A DNA stretch of 64,000 nucleotides. Origin: Collinsella aerofaciens. Lineage in GTDB: Bacteria > Actinomycetota > Coriobacteriia > Coriobacteriales > Coriobacteriaceae. The position numbers and the translations under genes are program-made. Positions 32,440 to 40,723 of this stretch are shown piece after piece (within the stretch, counting starts at the first letter, position 1; every line of letters begins with the position of its first letter). Below the pieces are notes generated by a model that worked only from the letters and a program-made list of their open reading frames with translations, did no database searches and was not told the origin of the DNA. The DNA is taken from contig NZ_JADMOP010000005.1 of NCBI RefSeq assembly GCF_015558785.1, forward strand, positions 62,001-126,000, read 5' to 3'.

Positions 32440-32481
32440 AAGGTCAGACTAATACCAGATTGAATGACTTAATAAGGTCAG
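32440..32481. promoter_or_regulatory. Direct repeats in the pdxS/pdxR divergent gap
   Basis: AAGGTCAG occurs at 32440-32447 and 32474-32481, in the same orientation and 34 bases apart (start to start). MocR-type PdxR proteins are known to bind direct repeats in this position, so these are candidate PdxR sites. The second copy is just before the pdxR start. Confidence 0.55.
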
Positions 32482-32492
32482 GTGATAGGCTC

Positions 32493-33929
32493 ATGCTTGA
32501 CTACAATTTGGAAAAACGCGGCGAAGCATCGCTCTATGAGTATGTTTACCAGCAAATTCGAGATGATATCGTAGCTGGACGCATTGTGGCGGGGGAGCAT
32601 TTGCCGTCTAAGCGCGCCTTTGCCAGTCATCTGGGAATCAGTGTTATTACCATCGAGAATGCATATAGCCAGTTACTCGCTGAGGGCTATATTTGCTCAA
32701 TACCACGTCGTGGCTACTACGCTTGCGAGCTTCCGGATGCACCGGTTTTGGCTTCGGCTGCGGAGGGCATCGACCGAGATGCCGTCTCTGTGGGCCCCAG
32801 CGTGCATGATGTCAACGGACAGGTCGAGCGATTCGATGCGCTTTCTCCTTCTGCTTTGGAGGCGGCGCGGCTTTGGCGAAGCGCGCTACGGGCGACGCTG
32901 GCATCCGAAGACGAGCGCGAAATCTTTTCGCCCGCACCGGCGCAGGGCACTGCTCGGCTGCGACGCGCAATTGCTCACCATCTGCACGGGACAAGGGGTA
33001 TGAATGTCGACCCCAACAACATCGTTATCGGTGCGGGCGCCCAGCTGCTCGATACCATGTTGGTTCAGTTGCTTGGCGCGGACAAGGTGTATGCGGTTGA
33101 GGATCCGGGCTATTTGCGTCTGACGCGTATCTATCAGGCTATGGGCTGCCAAGTTCGACATATCCCGTTGGATGATGAGGGCGTGGACTTGAGCACTCTG
33201 CAGAAAAGCGGGACCGATGTCCTTCACCTGATGCCGTCCCATCAGTATCCGACCGGCCTTGTGACGAGCATTGCGCGTCGCTATGCGCTTCTGAGCTGGG
33301 CCGCCGAGCGACCAGGTCGGTATCTCATCGAAGATGACTTTGATTGTGAGTTTCGCCTTGCTGGCAAGCCGATTCCTGCGCTCGCATCGATCGATGCCGC
33401 CCAGTCGGTTATTTACACCAACACGTTTTCGAAGAGCCTGTCATCGGCGTTGCGTCTAGCGTACATGGTGTTGCCCGATGAGCTAATGGAGCGGTTTAGG
33501 CGCAACCTTGGTTTTTACGCCTCGTCGGTTAGCTCTGTTGACCAGGTCGCTTTGGCTCGTTTGCTGGAATCGGGTGATTACGAGCGACATGTGAACCGCG
33601 TGCGCGTGCGCGCTCGCGAGGCGCGCGATGGCCTGGCGGCGCTTGTGCGGAAGGCGTTTCCGGCAGGGGAAGTCTCGATCGAGCATGCAGACGCGGGCCT
33701 TTACTGTATCGTGGTTGCGGAGCGTGGAACGGGCGGAAGCACTTTTGCACGGGCCCTCACGCGCTCGAGCATCCCTTTTATCGATATTGGTGACTGTTTT
33801 TGGTGTGCCGATGGCGCATCTGTCCCTGAAAACTCAACTCAAATTCTTGTTCAGTATGACGATCTGAGTCCAAAAGTGCTAACTAGCTTGGAATTGCAGC
33901 TAATGGGGGGCACTCTGCAACCTAAGTGA
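32493..33929 (+). CDS. pdxR: MocR/GntR-family regulator with aminotransferase domain, probable PdxR
   Basis: In this 478-residue protein residues about 10-75 form a GntR winged HTH (SLYEYVYQQIRDDIVAGRIV, then LPSKRAFASHLGISVITIEN). The rest is a fold-type I aminotransferase domain with IVIGAGAQLLDTMLVQLL, the VEDPGY motif, LIEDDFDCEF and the PLP lysine in NTFSKSLSSALRLAYMV. Divergent placement next to pdxST matches PdxR, which activates PLP synthesis when PLP is low. The ATG at 32493 follows AGGTGA; an ATG at 32463 is possible. Its last codons and TGA stop are supplied by the 119-bp palindromic element that starts at 33924. Confidence 0.9.
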   Translation: MLDYNLEKRGEASLYEYVYQQIRDDIVAGRIVAGEHLPSKRAFASHLGISVITIENAYSQLLAEGYICSIPRRGYYACELPDAPVLASAAEGIDRDAVSVGPSVHDVNGQVERFDALSPSALEAARLWRSALRATLASEDEREIFSPAPAQGTARLRRAIAHHLHGTRGMNVDPNNIVIGAGAQLLDTMLVQLLGADKVYAVEDPGYLRLTRIYQAMGCQVRHIPLDDEGVDLSTLQKSGTDVLHLMPSHQYPTGLVTSIARRYALLSWAAERPGRYLIEDDFDCEFRLAGKPIPALASIDAAQSVIYTNTFSKSLSSALRLAYMVLPDELMERFRRNLGFYASSVSSVDQVALARLLESGDYERHVNRVRVRAREARDGLAALVRKAFPAGEVSIEHADAGLYCIVVAERGTGGSTFARALTRSSIPFIDIGDCFWCADGASVPENSTQILVQYDDLSPKVLTSLELQLMGGTLQPK

Positions 33930-34042
33930 GTAGACTTTTAGCACTTTGGCGACCAGGCAGTTTTGTAACAAGCTATCTACCTGCGGTTTTGAAAAGCAGG
34001 ATGACCGGCCTGCTCGGGATGTTCAAAAAAGTCTACTCACTT
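33924..34042. repeat. 119-bp palindromic element, copy A
   Basis: It begins AAGTGAGTAGACTTTT and ends with the complement, AAAAGTCTACTCACTT, preceded by further A. The interior keeps ACTTTGGCGACCA, TTTTGTAACAAG and TACCTGCGGTTTT. Copies B (35343-35461) and C (45366-45484) have exactly the same length. It is flanked by TA on the left and by TG on the right, so a TA target duplication with one substitution is possible. It provides the stop codon of pdxR. Confidence 0.9.
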
Positions 34043-34224
34043 GCCGCGCAAAGCTCCTGCATGAGAAAAAATGGGGTTTTCAACAGGGCTTCGTCCAGCT
34101 CTCGGCAAGCTTTTGGCCAGTTGGGGAGTGCTGTTGAAAACTTGGCAGTCCGTTCGGCGCCATTTTTGGTGCGTTCGCGCCAATACGTGACTGACTGGGT
34201 TGAAATTCGTGTTTTCCTGTGCCT
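34043..34224. other. A+T-rich leader with a second inverted repeat
   Basis: No gene is supported here. GTTTTCAACAG (34076-34086) and CTGTTGAAAAC (34131-34141) are perfect complements 44 bases apart. The stretch leads into the PD-(D/E)XK-like gene, and its base composition is lower in G+C than that of neighbouring genes. Confidence 0.6.
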
Positions 34225-35352
34225 ATGAAGGATCTACTTTGTGACATATCGGCTTTTAGGTACTGGCGTTTGCCTCCTCAAGTCCGCGCTTTGTGTCCGC
34301 CGCTTCCACGGCCGGAAGAAGACCGGCAGCGATATGACCTTGCCCGTAACCCGACGGCTGCGGTTGTGCTCGGCTTTCCGTTGTATACATTGGTCCGGAC
34401 GAGAAACAAGCGGACTTGTCCTGCCAGTATCAGGCAGCGGCTGTTTCTTGGTGAGCTCCCCAGGGAATCCGTGCTGGAAACGGAGCATGGGTTTTTGGTT
34501 ACATCTCCTCTACTGACGACATTCATCATGTCGCGGCATCTGACGGATCTTCAGCTTCTTTTGGTATTGGCGGAGATGTGTGGCTTGTTTGCGGTGTGTG
34601 CCCTGCCGGCGGCACTTGAGGCGGAGCTTTCGCGTGCAATTGATTCGGGCGCGATTTCGACAACGTTCGGTTGGGTGCGCTGCCCGTCCGAGGACGGCAT
34701 CGCCTCAAATTTATGGCGTCGAGACGCTTTGGTTTTGGGCGGAGACCTTGACCGTTTTTGTTCAGATGTTTGCGGGATGCGTTACGGCAATAGATTTATG
34801 GCGGTATCGCAACTCGTTCCATTGGGTGCCGCGTCGCCTTTTGAGGTCGAGGCGTTTTTGTTGCTTGGACTGCCGCGAGCCCTGGGAGGCGAAGGGTTTT
34901 GCGGCATAGAGCTCAATGTCGAAGTGACGTTAAGCACAAGTGCTCGAGCGATTGTGGGAAAGTCCCGTGTATATATCGACCTACTTCTTTCTTCGCCGGA
35001 CGGTAGGCGACAGGTGGCCATTGAATGTCAGGGAAAGGCCTCGCACGGACGCGCAGGGGATGGCTTGCGTGACGCTGACCGCATGACGGCCCTTCAGGCC
35101 ATGGGCTACGATGTGCTTCTCCTTACACACAGACAGATATCGGATGAGGATAGATTCCGCGCGATCGTTAAGGCCGTATGCAGGATGCTCGATGCTGAAT
35201 ATCGTGATAAAAGCTCGGATGAGCAAAGGGCTGAGGCATTACTCCGGTCTGAACTATTCATTGACTGGACAAAATTGGGAGTAATCGACGGAAAGATGCC
35301 CGCTAGACACAAAATGGCTCGATCGTGGACGGCTGCGGTTCTAAGTGAGTAG
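34225..35352 (+). CDS. Hypothetical protein with C-terminal PD-(D/E)XK/DUF559-like nuclease motif
   Basis: This 375-residue protein belongs to no named family I recognise. The N-terminal part (LCDISAFRYWRLPPQVRALC onwards) and the middle (TEHGFLVTSPLLTTFIMSRH) resemble the AbiEi-like/DUF559 proteins common in Coriobacteria, with weak support. The C-terminal segment VYIDLLLSSPDGRRQVAIEC, then QGKASHGRAG, fits the D-(x)n-ExQ/K core of PD-(D/E)XK nucleases (ECQGK), and DADRMTALQAMGYDVLLLTH fits the following helix-strand of Vsr/DUF559 proteins. The ATG at 34225 (or GTG 34219) lacks a clear ribosome-binding site. G+C is lower than in its neighbours. It is bracketed by 119-bp elements, and its TAG stop lies within copy B. 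Confidence 0.6.
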   Translation: MKDLLCDISAFRYWRLPPQVRALCPPLPRPEEDRQRYDLARNPTAAVVLGFPLYTLVRTRNKRTCPASIRQRLFLGELPRESVLETEHGFLVTSPLLTTFIMSRHLTDLQLLLVLAEMCGLFAVCALPAALEAELSRAIDSGAISTTFGWVRCPSEDGIASNLWRRDALVLGGDLDRFCSDVCGMRYGNRFMAVSQLVPLGAASPFEVEAFLLLGLPRALGGEGFCGIELNVEVTLSTSARAIVGKSRVYIDLLLSSPDGRRQVAIECQGKASHGRAGDGLRDADRMTALQAMGYDVLLLTHRQISDEDRFRAIVKAVCRMLDAEYRDKSSDEQRAEALLRSELFIDWTKLGVIDGKMPARHKMARSWTAAVLSE

Positions 35353-35461
35353 ACTTTTGGCACTTTGGCGACCAAGCCGTTTTGCAACAAGTCATTTACC
35401 TGCGGCTTTATAAAGCAATATGGATGGCGTGCTCGGCAAGTTCCAAAAAGTCTACTCACTT
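35343..35461. repeat. 119-bp palindromic element, copy B
   Basis: It shares both termini with copies A and C, and its interior is close to A (ACTTTGGCGACCAAGCCG, TTTTGCAACAAG, TTTACCTGCGG). The two halves are imperfect complements over most of the length. CTAAG precedes and CTTAG follows, giving TA on both sides. It carries the stop codon of the PD-(D/E)XK-like gene. Confidence 0.9.
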
Positions 35462-35533
35462 AGTTTTTGACGAGAAGCCGATGCCGAAGGCGGTCCTATT
35501 TCAGGGCGTTAACAAGTTCATGAGGCACGAAAA

Positions 35534-35560
35534 AGGCCCGAACCAATACGGTCCGGGCCT
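35534..35560 (-). terminator. Rho-independent terminator of the rubrerythrin gene
   Basis: On the minus strand AGGCCCGGACC and GGTTCGGGCCT form a stem with one mismatch, followed by TTTTCG. It lies 35 bases past the rubrerythrin stop. Confidence 0.85.
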
Positions 35561-35594
35561 CATCGAGCTTGAGGTTATGTCTCAGGCGGTTGGC

Positions 35595-36155
35595 TTAGCC
35601 AAAGTAGCGCTTGAGCAGGCCGGCGAAAGCCTTGCCGTGGCGGGCCTCGTCGCGAGCCATCTCGTGCACGGTGTCGTGGATGGCATCGAGGCCAGCGGCC
35701 TTGGCGCGCTTGGCAAGATCGGTCTTGCCGGCGGTGGCGCCGTTCTCAGCCTCAACGCGCATCTCGAGGTTCTTCTTGGTGGAGTCGGTCACGACCTCGC
35801 CCAGGAGCTCAGCGAACTTGGCGGCATGCTCGGCCTCCTCGTGGGCAGCCTTCTCCCAGTACAGGCCGATCTCGGGATAGCCCTCGCGATGAGCGACGCG
35901 AGCCATGGCCAGGTACATACCGACCTCGGAGCACTCGCCCTCAAAGTTGGCGCGCAGGTCGGCAACGATGTCCTCGGAGACGCCCTCCATCTTGGCGACG
36001 CCCACGACGTGCTCGGCAGCCCACTCGAGCTGACCCTCCTCCTGCTTCAGGAAACGAGAACCGGGAACGCCGCACTGGGGGCACTTGAAGTCCTCGGGCA
36101 GTTGGTCGCCGTCGAACTCTTCCACATAACCGCAAACGGGGCAAACAAACTTCAT
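35595..36155 (-). CDS. Reverse rubrerythrin (N-terminal rubredoxin, C-terminal diiron domain)
   Basis: In the 186-residue protein residues 1-40 form a rubredoxin-like Fe(Cys)4 site (CPVCGYVE at 5-8 and CPQCGVPG about 20 later). Residues about 50-186 form a four-helix diiron domain with [40 protein letters not shown] and [20 protein letters not shown], holding the ExxH ligands. This domain order is that of reverse rubrerythrins, which reduce hydrogen peroxide with NADH-derived electrons in anaerobes. The ATG at 36155 follows AAAGGA. The gene is monocistronic. Confidence 0.93.
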   Translation of the reverse strand: MKFVCPVCGYVEEFDGDQLPEDFKCPQCGVPGSRFLKQEEGQLEWAAEHVVGVAKMEGVSEDIVADLRANFEGECSEVGMYLAMARVAHREGYPEIGLYWEKAAHEEAEHAAKFAELLGEVVTDSTKKNLEMRVEAENGATAGKTDLAKRAKAAGLDAIHDTVHEMARDEARHGKAFAGLLKRYFG

Positions 36156-36411
36156 GATTCGATCCTTTCGATCGATGGCGATTGTGCGCTCGTCCGGTCC
36201 CGTAAGGGCCCTCTCCGGACGTGCGTCTTGACGAGTTCTATTATCCATAAATGCAACCAAATGTGAAGCCTATTAGGAATGATTTTTAATAAAACAATTT
36301 CGAGCTATAAAGATGTTGATTGATTAACGATTGGCAGGCCGTCTTTGACCGCCGCTGAGTACAATCGGGCGAGCAAATGTTGACCTATCAACAAATGAAG
36401 GAGTTTCCTTT

Positions 36412-37632
36412 ATGCATCTAGCCCGTCGTGCCTGGTGCCGAACATATCAGACGGTTTTTCGCATTGCATTGCCGATCCTGCCCTATACCGAGCCGCGCAT
36501 TTTAGAGCATGCCGAGGATGTGCCCGCGGTGCTTCAAAAGCGCTCGATCCAGAAGGTCCTTATCGTGACGGATCCCGGCATTGCCCGTCTGGGGCTCACG
36601 GCACCGCTCGAGACGGCGCTCGCATCCAGGGGGATTGGCGTTACGGTCTATGCCGAAACGCGTGCAAACCCCACGGTTTCAAACGTGGAAGAAGCGGCGT
36701 CCCTGTATCGAGAGAGCGCCTGCCAGGCCATTATCGGCTTTGGCGGTGGCTCGGCCATGGACTGTGCCAAGGGCGTGGGCGCACGCATTGCGCAGCCAAA
36801 CAAGCCCATCAACAAGATGCGCGGCCTGCTGCGGATTCATCGTCGCCTGCCGCTGCTCATCGCCGTTCCCACTACCGCCGGTACGGGAAGCGAAGTCACG
36901 CTTGCGGCGGTAATTACCGATGACGGGACGCACTACAAATACCCCATTAACGACTTTGTGCTCATCCCGCGTTTTGCAGTCCACGACCCCGAGTTTACGT
37001 GCGGCTTGCCCGCTTCCATTACGGGGCAGACGGGCATGGACGCCCTGACGCATGCCGTTGAGGCCTTTATCGGGCGAAGCACCACGCCCTATACGCGCAA
37101 GATGGCGCGACAGGCGGTGCAGCTTATCCACGACAATTTGCTCGAGGCCTATGAGCATGGTGACGACATGCGCGCTCGTCGCAATATGCTTTCGGCGGCG
37201 TATAAGGCGGGCGTTGCGTTTACCCGCTCCTATGTCGGATATGTGCATGCCATCGCGCACAGTCTGGGCGGCCGATACGGAATTCCGCACGGTTTGGCCA
37301 ACGCGATCATCCTGCCGCACATGCTTCGCGCTTATGGTGACGCCGCCGCCCCCAAGCTTGCCGATCTTGCTCGCATGGCGGGCATTGCGCCGGCTACCGC
37401 GCAGGATAGTCTTGCGGCCGAGGCCTTTTTCGATTGGGTCGACCGCATGAACGAGATCCTGGGAATCCCCAAATATGTCTCGGGCATTCGCCGCTCCGAC
37501 ATTCCCGAGATGGCGGCGCATGCCGATGCCGAGGCCAATCCGCTGTACCCCGTTCCGCTTTTGATGGACCGCGTGGAGCTCGAGCGTATGTACGAGGTCG
37601 TCGCGGGTGGTATGTTTGAGGACGAGAACTAG
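36412..37632 (+). CDS. Iron-containing alcohol dehydrogenase
   Basis: The 406-residue group III alcohol dehydrogenase has the nucleotide motif GFGGGSAMDCAKGVGA, the VPTTAGTGSEVT loop and metal ligands in TGMDALTHAVEAFI (Asp, His), YVHAIAHSLGG (His) and YGIPHGLANAIILPHML (His). It interconverts an aldehyde and alcohol with NAD(P)H. It precedes an aldehyde dehydrogenase gene by nine bases, so the pair may dispose of or make aldehydes in fermentation. The ATG at 36412 follows AAGGAG. The first 20 residues (HLARRAWCRTYQTVF) resemble the short N-terminal tail of YqhD/Fe-ADH enzymes from this group. Confidence 0.9.
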   Translation: MHLARRAWCRTYQTVFRIALPILPYTEPRILEHAEDVPAVLQKRSIQKVLIVTDPGIARLGLTAPLETALASRGIGVTVYAETRANPTVSNVEEAASLYRESACQAIIGFGGGSAMDCAKGVGARIAQPNKPINKMRGLLRIHRRLPLLIAVPTTAGTGSEVTLAAVITDDGTHYKYPINDFVLIPRFAVHDPEFTCGLPASITGQTGMDALTHAVEAFIGRSTTPYTRKMARQAVQLIHDNLLEAYEHGDDMRARRNMLSAAYKAGVAFTRSYVGYVHAIAHSLGGRYGIPHGLANAIILPHMLRAYGDAAAPKLADLARMAGIAPATAQDSLAAEAFFDWVDRMNEILGIPKYVSGIRRSDIPEMAAHADAEANPLYPVPLLMDRVELERMYEVVAGGMFEDEN

Positions 37633-37641
37633 GAGGGTGCC

Positions 37642-39021
37642 ATGAACACCGAGGAAATTGCGCGCATCGTCGGCGATCAGCGCACTTACTTTAAAACGCA
37701 CGCTACGTTTGATGTTGATGCCCGACGTCGCGCGCTCGTGAGTTTACGCGATGCGGTACGGGCGCACGAGGCCGATATTGCCCATGCACTCAAGACCGAT
37801 TTGGGAAAGTCGCATGACGAGGCATATATGTGCGAGATCGGCACGTCGCTTTCCGAGATTCGTCATCAGATCGCTCACGTGGCTCGATGGAGTCGTCCGC
37901 GCCTGCGTCCGTGTGACCTTGCCAACGCCGTGAGCGCGTGCAAAACGCAAGCCGTGCCCTATGGCGTCACGCTCATCATGGCTCCGTGGAACTACCCGTT
38001 TTTGCTAACACTCGAGCCGCTCGCCGGCGCCCTTGCCGCGGGCAATACCGTGGTCATCAAGCCGAGTGCCTATGCTCCGGCATCGAGCGCGGTGCTCAAG
38101 CAAATCTGTGAAGAGGCATTTGATCCGCGCCTGGTGACGGTTGTCGAGGGCGGGCGCGCCGAGAACGAAGCGTTGCTCGATGAGTGCTGGGACAAGATCT
38201 TCTTTACCGGTAGCGTTCCGGTCGGCAAGCTCGTCATGGAGCGCGCGAGTAAAAACCTCACGCCCGTGACGCTTGAGCTGGGCGGCAAGAGCCCCTGCAT
38301 CGTGGATGCGACGGCAAACTTGAAGGTTGCGGCGCGGCGTATCGCCTTTGGTAAATGGCTCAACGTGGGGCAGACCTGCGTGGCGCCCGACTACCTGCTG
38401 GTCGATGCGCGCGTGCACGACGAGCTGCTGGACCTCATCAGGGAAGAGGCCCGCCGTATGTTTGGCGAGCATCCGCTCGATAACGAGGACTACGGGCATA
38501 TCGTCAACGCCAAGCATTTTGCGCGCGTGCGCGGGCTGATCGATCCCGATAAGGTCGTGCTGGGAGGCACGGCGCGCGAGTCGTCGCTCAAGATTGAGCC
38601 GACGATCCTAGACGGCGTGACCCCCGATGACGCCGTGATGCAGGAGGAGATCTTCGGTCCCATCTTGCCGGTGCTGACGTTTGAGAGCCTAGACGAGGCC
38701 GAGACGTTTATTACGGATCGTCCGACGCCGCTGGCCCTGTATATCTTTAGCCAGGACCGTTCGGTTCAGCAACGCTTTGTGCGCTACGTGCCCTTTGGCG
38801 GCGGCTGTGTCAACGACACGATCATGCACTTGGCTACGAGCCATATGGGCTTTGGCGGCATGGGCGCGAGCGGTATGGGGCAGTACCATGGACGCGAGAG
38901 CTTCGATACGTTTAGCCACAAGAAGAGCATCGTGAACAAGGCAACTTGGCTGGACGTGCCGTTTCGGTATGCGCCCTACGCAAGCTGGAAGCACAAGTTC
39001 GTGCGCATGTTTGTGCATTAG
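37642..39021 (+). CDS. Aldehyde dehydrogenase, class 3-like
   Basis: The 459-residue NAD(P)-dependent enzyme has MAPWNYPFLLTLEPLAGALA, VIKPSAYAPASS, FFTGSVPVGKLVMERA, the general base in LELGGKSPC and the catalytic cysteine in LNVGQTCVAPDYLL. EEIFGPILPV follows. The length and C-terminal HKKSIVNKATWLDVPFRYAP match class 3/coniferyl-type aldehyde dehydrogenases of about 450-460 residues. It oxidises aldehydes to acids. The ATG at 37642 follows AGGAGG within the same operon as the alcohol dehydrogenase. Confidence 0.93.
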   Translation: MNTEEIARIVGDQRTYFKTHATFDVDARRRALVSLRDAVRAHEADIAHALKTDLGKSHDEAYMCEIGTSLSEIRHQIAHVARWSRPRLRPCDLANAVSACKTQAVPYGVTLIMAPWNYPFLLTLEPLAGALAAGNTVVIKPSAYAPASSAVLKQICEEAFDPRLVTVVEGGRAENEALLDECWDKIFFTGSVPVGKLVMERASKNLTPVTLELGGKSPCIVDATANLKVAARRIAFGKWLNVGQTCVAPDYLLVDARVHDELLDLIREEARRMFGEHPLDNEDYGHIVNAKHFARVRGLIDPDKVVLGGTARESSLKIEPTILDGVTPDDAVMQEEIFGPILPVLTFESLDEAETFITDRPTPLALYIFSQDRSVQQRFVRYVPFGGGCVNDTIMHLATSHMGFGGMGASGMGQYHGRESFDTFSHKKSIVNKATWLDVPFRYAPYASWKHKFVRMFVH

Positions 39022-39126
39022 AAAAGGGCGCAGGTAATACGAACAAGTGTTCCTATTACCTGCATTTTGCGTTAGACTACTGTTATGGAGCACGGATGGG
39101 CCAACTCCCTTTAGAAGGGATTTGGT

Positions 39127-39210
39127 ATGAACGTAAGCGATGTTATTTCGTTATTGGCGTTGTTGATTGCGGCTATCGAACTCGGTCTGTTTATCGGCCG
39201 AATGAAATAG
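39127..39210 (+). CDS. 27-residue single-helix peptide, holin-like type I toxin candidate
   Basis: The peptide is one hydrophobic helix with a basic end: it begins MNVSDVISLLALLI and ends in LGLFIGRMK. AGAAGGG lies 7-13 bases upstream, so translation is plausible. Length and layout match the putative holin-like toxins (Hol_Tox type) of Gram-positive bacteria, which are type I toxins checked by antisense RNA. Downstream, GCCG (39209 on) and CGGC (39230s) could form a short hairpin as in such loci, but no antisense promoter was proved. It could instead be a small regulatory membrane peptide. Confidence 0.55.
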   Translation: MNVSDVISLLALLIAAIELGLFIGRMK

Positions 39211-39446
39211 CCGCCCCCGCGTAAGCGAAGACGGCCACTTCTCACGATGAAAACGTGTATCGGAGTTGGCAAGACCCGCGGCAACGGGTGCCATCCGTGT
39301 TCCTATCTTATCTGCAAGCGTTCTGTCGCGCAAGCGTTGAGGCAAACGATTGAAGGACGCAGACAGGATGTATTTGTGTCCGCGCGGGACCGTAGACTTC
39401 TCAATAAGGTTACACACCGGTTTATCCGGCCGTTAGAGGAGCTGCT

Positions 39447-39773
39447 ATGTACGAGCCTTCACGTGTTCTTCTGTCATTTCACATTGCAGGATTTCAGTAT
39501 GCCGATGGCGCCTTGGTCCTGGGCGATCTTAAAGCGGGCGATAAGCTGACGCTGTGTGCCGAGCGCGATAATCCCCATGACCCCGAGGCAGTTGCGATCT
39601 ACTATGGCAAGACCAAACTTGGCTACGTTCCGGGAAACGAGGTCGGCCCGCTGTCCTTGATGATGTATTACGGCCACGAGGACGTATTTGAGGCCCGCGT
39701 GCAACAGGTTGCCCCCGAGCGCAGCCCGTGGCACCAGGTGCGCGTTGGCCTCTATGTGGTGGATGCCCGCTAG
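39447..39773 (+). CDS. HIRAN-domain protein
   Basis: The 108-residue protein is a stand-alone HIRAN domain: SFHIAGFQYADGALVLGDLK, LTLCAERDNPHDPEAVAIYY and KTKLGYVPGNEVGPLSLMMY carry the family pattern (FHVAGfqY, R-NPyDpnAV, lGYvPr). HIRAN binds single-stranded DNA 3' ends in eukaryotic HLTF; bacterial stand-alone forms are of unknown role and often lie near nucleases or helicases. The ATG at 39447 follows GAGGAG. The next small gene begins 18 bases after it. Confidence 0.85.
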   Translation: MYEPSRVLLSFHIAGFQYADGALVLGDLKAGDKLTLCAERDNPHDPEAVAIYYGKTKLGYVPGNEVGPLSLMMYYGHEDVFEARVQQVAPERSPWHQVRVGLYVVDAR

Positions 39774-39791
39774 TCGGCAATGGAGGCGGCC

Positions 39792-39971
39792 ATGTTTGAT
39801 GACGACGACCAGTTCGATCTGACAGACGATCCGTTTGAGTGGGATCTGCTACTCGACGACGATGAGTTGGAGCAGGATCGTAAGAAACGGCAGGACAAGA
39901 AAACTCAGAGTGACGCTTCGAAAAAGCAAGACAAACGCCGCCGCGGACTGTTCGGCGGGCTCTTTGGATAA
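39792..39971 (+). CDS. Small hypothetical protein, acidic N-terminus and basic C-terminus
   Basis: The 59-residue protein has an Asp/Glu-rich first half (FDDDDQFDLTDDPFEWDLLL) and a Lys/Arg-rich second half ending KRRRGLFGGLFG. No family was recognised. The ATG at 39792 follows GGAGG, and the gene lies 18 bases after the HIRAN gene, which supports expression as part of that operon. The charge separation suggests a disordered or nucleic-acid- or membrane-contacting peptide (inference). Confidence 0.6.
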   Translation: MFDDDDQFDLTDDPFEWDLLLDDDELEQDRKKRQDKKTQSDASKKQDKRRRGLFGGLFG

Positions 39972-40037
39972 CCGCCGCATCGCTGCGTCTGTATACTTAG
40001 CACGAGTTGAACACGTTGCGAAATGAGGACACAGACG

Positions 40038-40583
40038 ATGATGTGGTTTACCGCCGACTTGCACCTGGGCGATACGAATATCTTGCACGACATGGACCGG
40101 CCGTTTGGCTCGGTCGAGGAGATGAACCGCAAGGTCATCGATGCCATCAATGAGTGCGTGGCTGCGGACGACCGCCTCTATATTCTGGGTGACTTTACCT
40201 ATCGTTTGCCCCTGGCGGAGGCGGTGCGCCTGCGCGAGCGTATCGAATGCCAGAACGTGACGCTCATCCGCGGTAACCATGACGGCGACTGGGAAGATTC
40301 CGACGTACCGCGGATTTGGGAAGACGTGCGCGATTACCTGGAGATTGCTCCCGGCTATGCCAAGGGCCATCGTCTGGTTATGAGCCACTACCCCATGCTC
40401 AGCTGGAACGGCAAGGCACGTGGCGCCATTATGCTGCATGGGCATATCCACAGCAGAGGTGACCGCGCCAACGCACGCAACCGCGATCGCGAGCGCCCTA
40501 TCTTTCGCTACGATGTCGGTCTCGATGCCAACGAGTACAAGCCCGTAAGCCGCGATCAGATTCTTAGCTTCTTTGGGTTATAG
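40038..40583 (+). CDS. Calcineurin-like metallophosphoesterase
   Basis: The 181-residue protein has the dimetal motifs DLHLGDTN (D-x-H), LGDFTY (GD), LIRGNHDGDW (GNHD), MSHYPM (H) and LHGHIHS (GHxH). Proteins of this size act as nucleotide or nucleic-acid phosphodiesterases; the substrate is unknown. The ATG at 40038 is followed by another at 40041; GAGG lies about 11 bases upstream. It is followed directly by a strong hairpin repeat. Confidence 0.9.
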   Translation: MMWFTADLHLGDTNILHDMDRPFGSVEEMNRKVIDAINECVAADDRLYILGDFTYRLPLAEAVRLRERIECQNVTLIRGNHDGDWEDSDVPRIWEDVRDYLEIAPGYAKGHRLVMSHYPMLSWNGKARGAIMLHGHIHSRGDRANARNRDRERPIFRYDVGLDANEYKPVSRDQILSFFGL

Positions 40584-40636
40584 GGCGCCAGAGCCACCAC
40601 AAAGGGGACAGGCACCTTTGTGGTGGCTCTGGCGCC
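40584..40636. repeat. Short perfect hairpin, GGACAG-loop family (copy 5, longest stem)
   Basis: The 22-base arms (40584-40605 and 40615-40636) are perfect complements; the left one starts GGCGCCAGAGCCACC and ends ACAAAGG. The loop is ggacaggca. It begins at the base after the phosphoesterase stop. The inner stem is shared with the 2557-2589 hairpin. Confidence 0.9.
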
Positions 40637-40723
40637 GTTGCCATTATGGCGGCGGCGCCTTTTTTGTCCGCGCGGCGCGGTAGAGTGTAGCCGGTTGATA
40701 TTTGCGTCCATCGAGGAGCTGCT

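Noticed and set aside
33924-35461. Insertion sequence between the two 119-bp elements
   Set aside because: The gene inside has nuclease-like rather than DDE or tyrosine transposase motifs, so no autonomous IS can be claimed.
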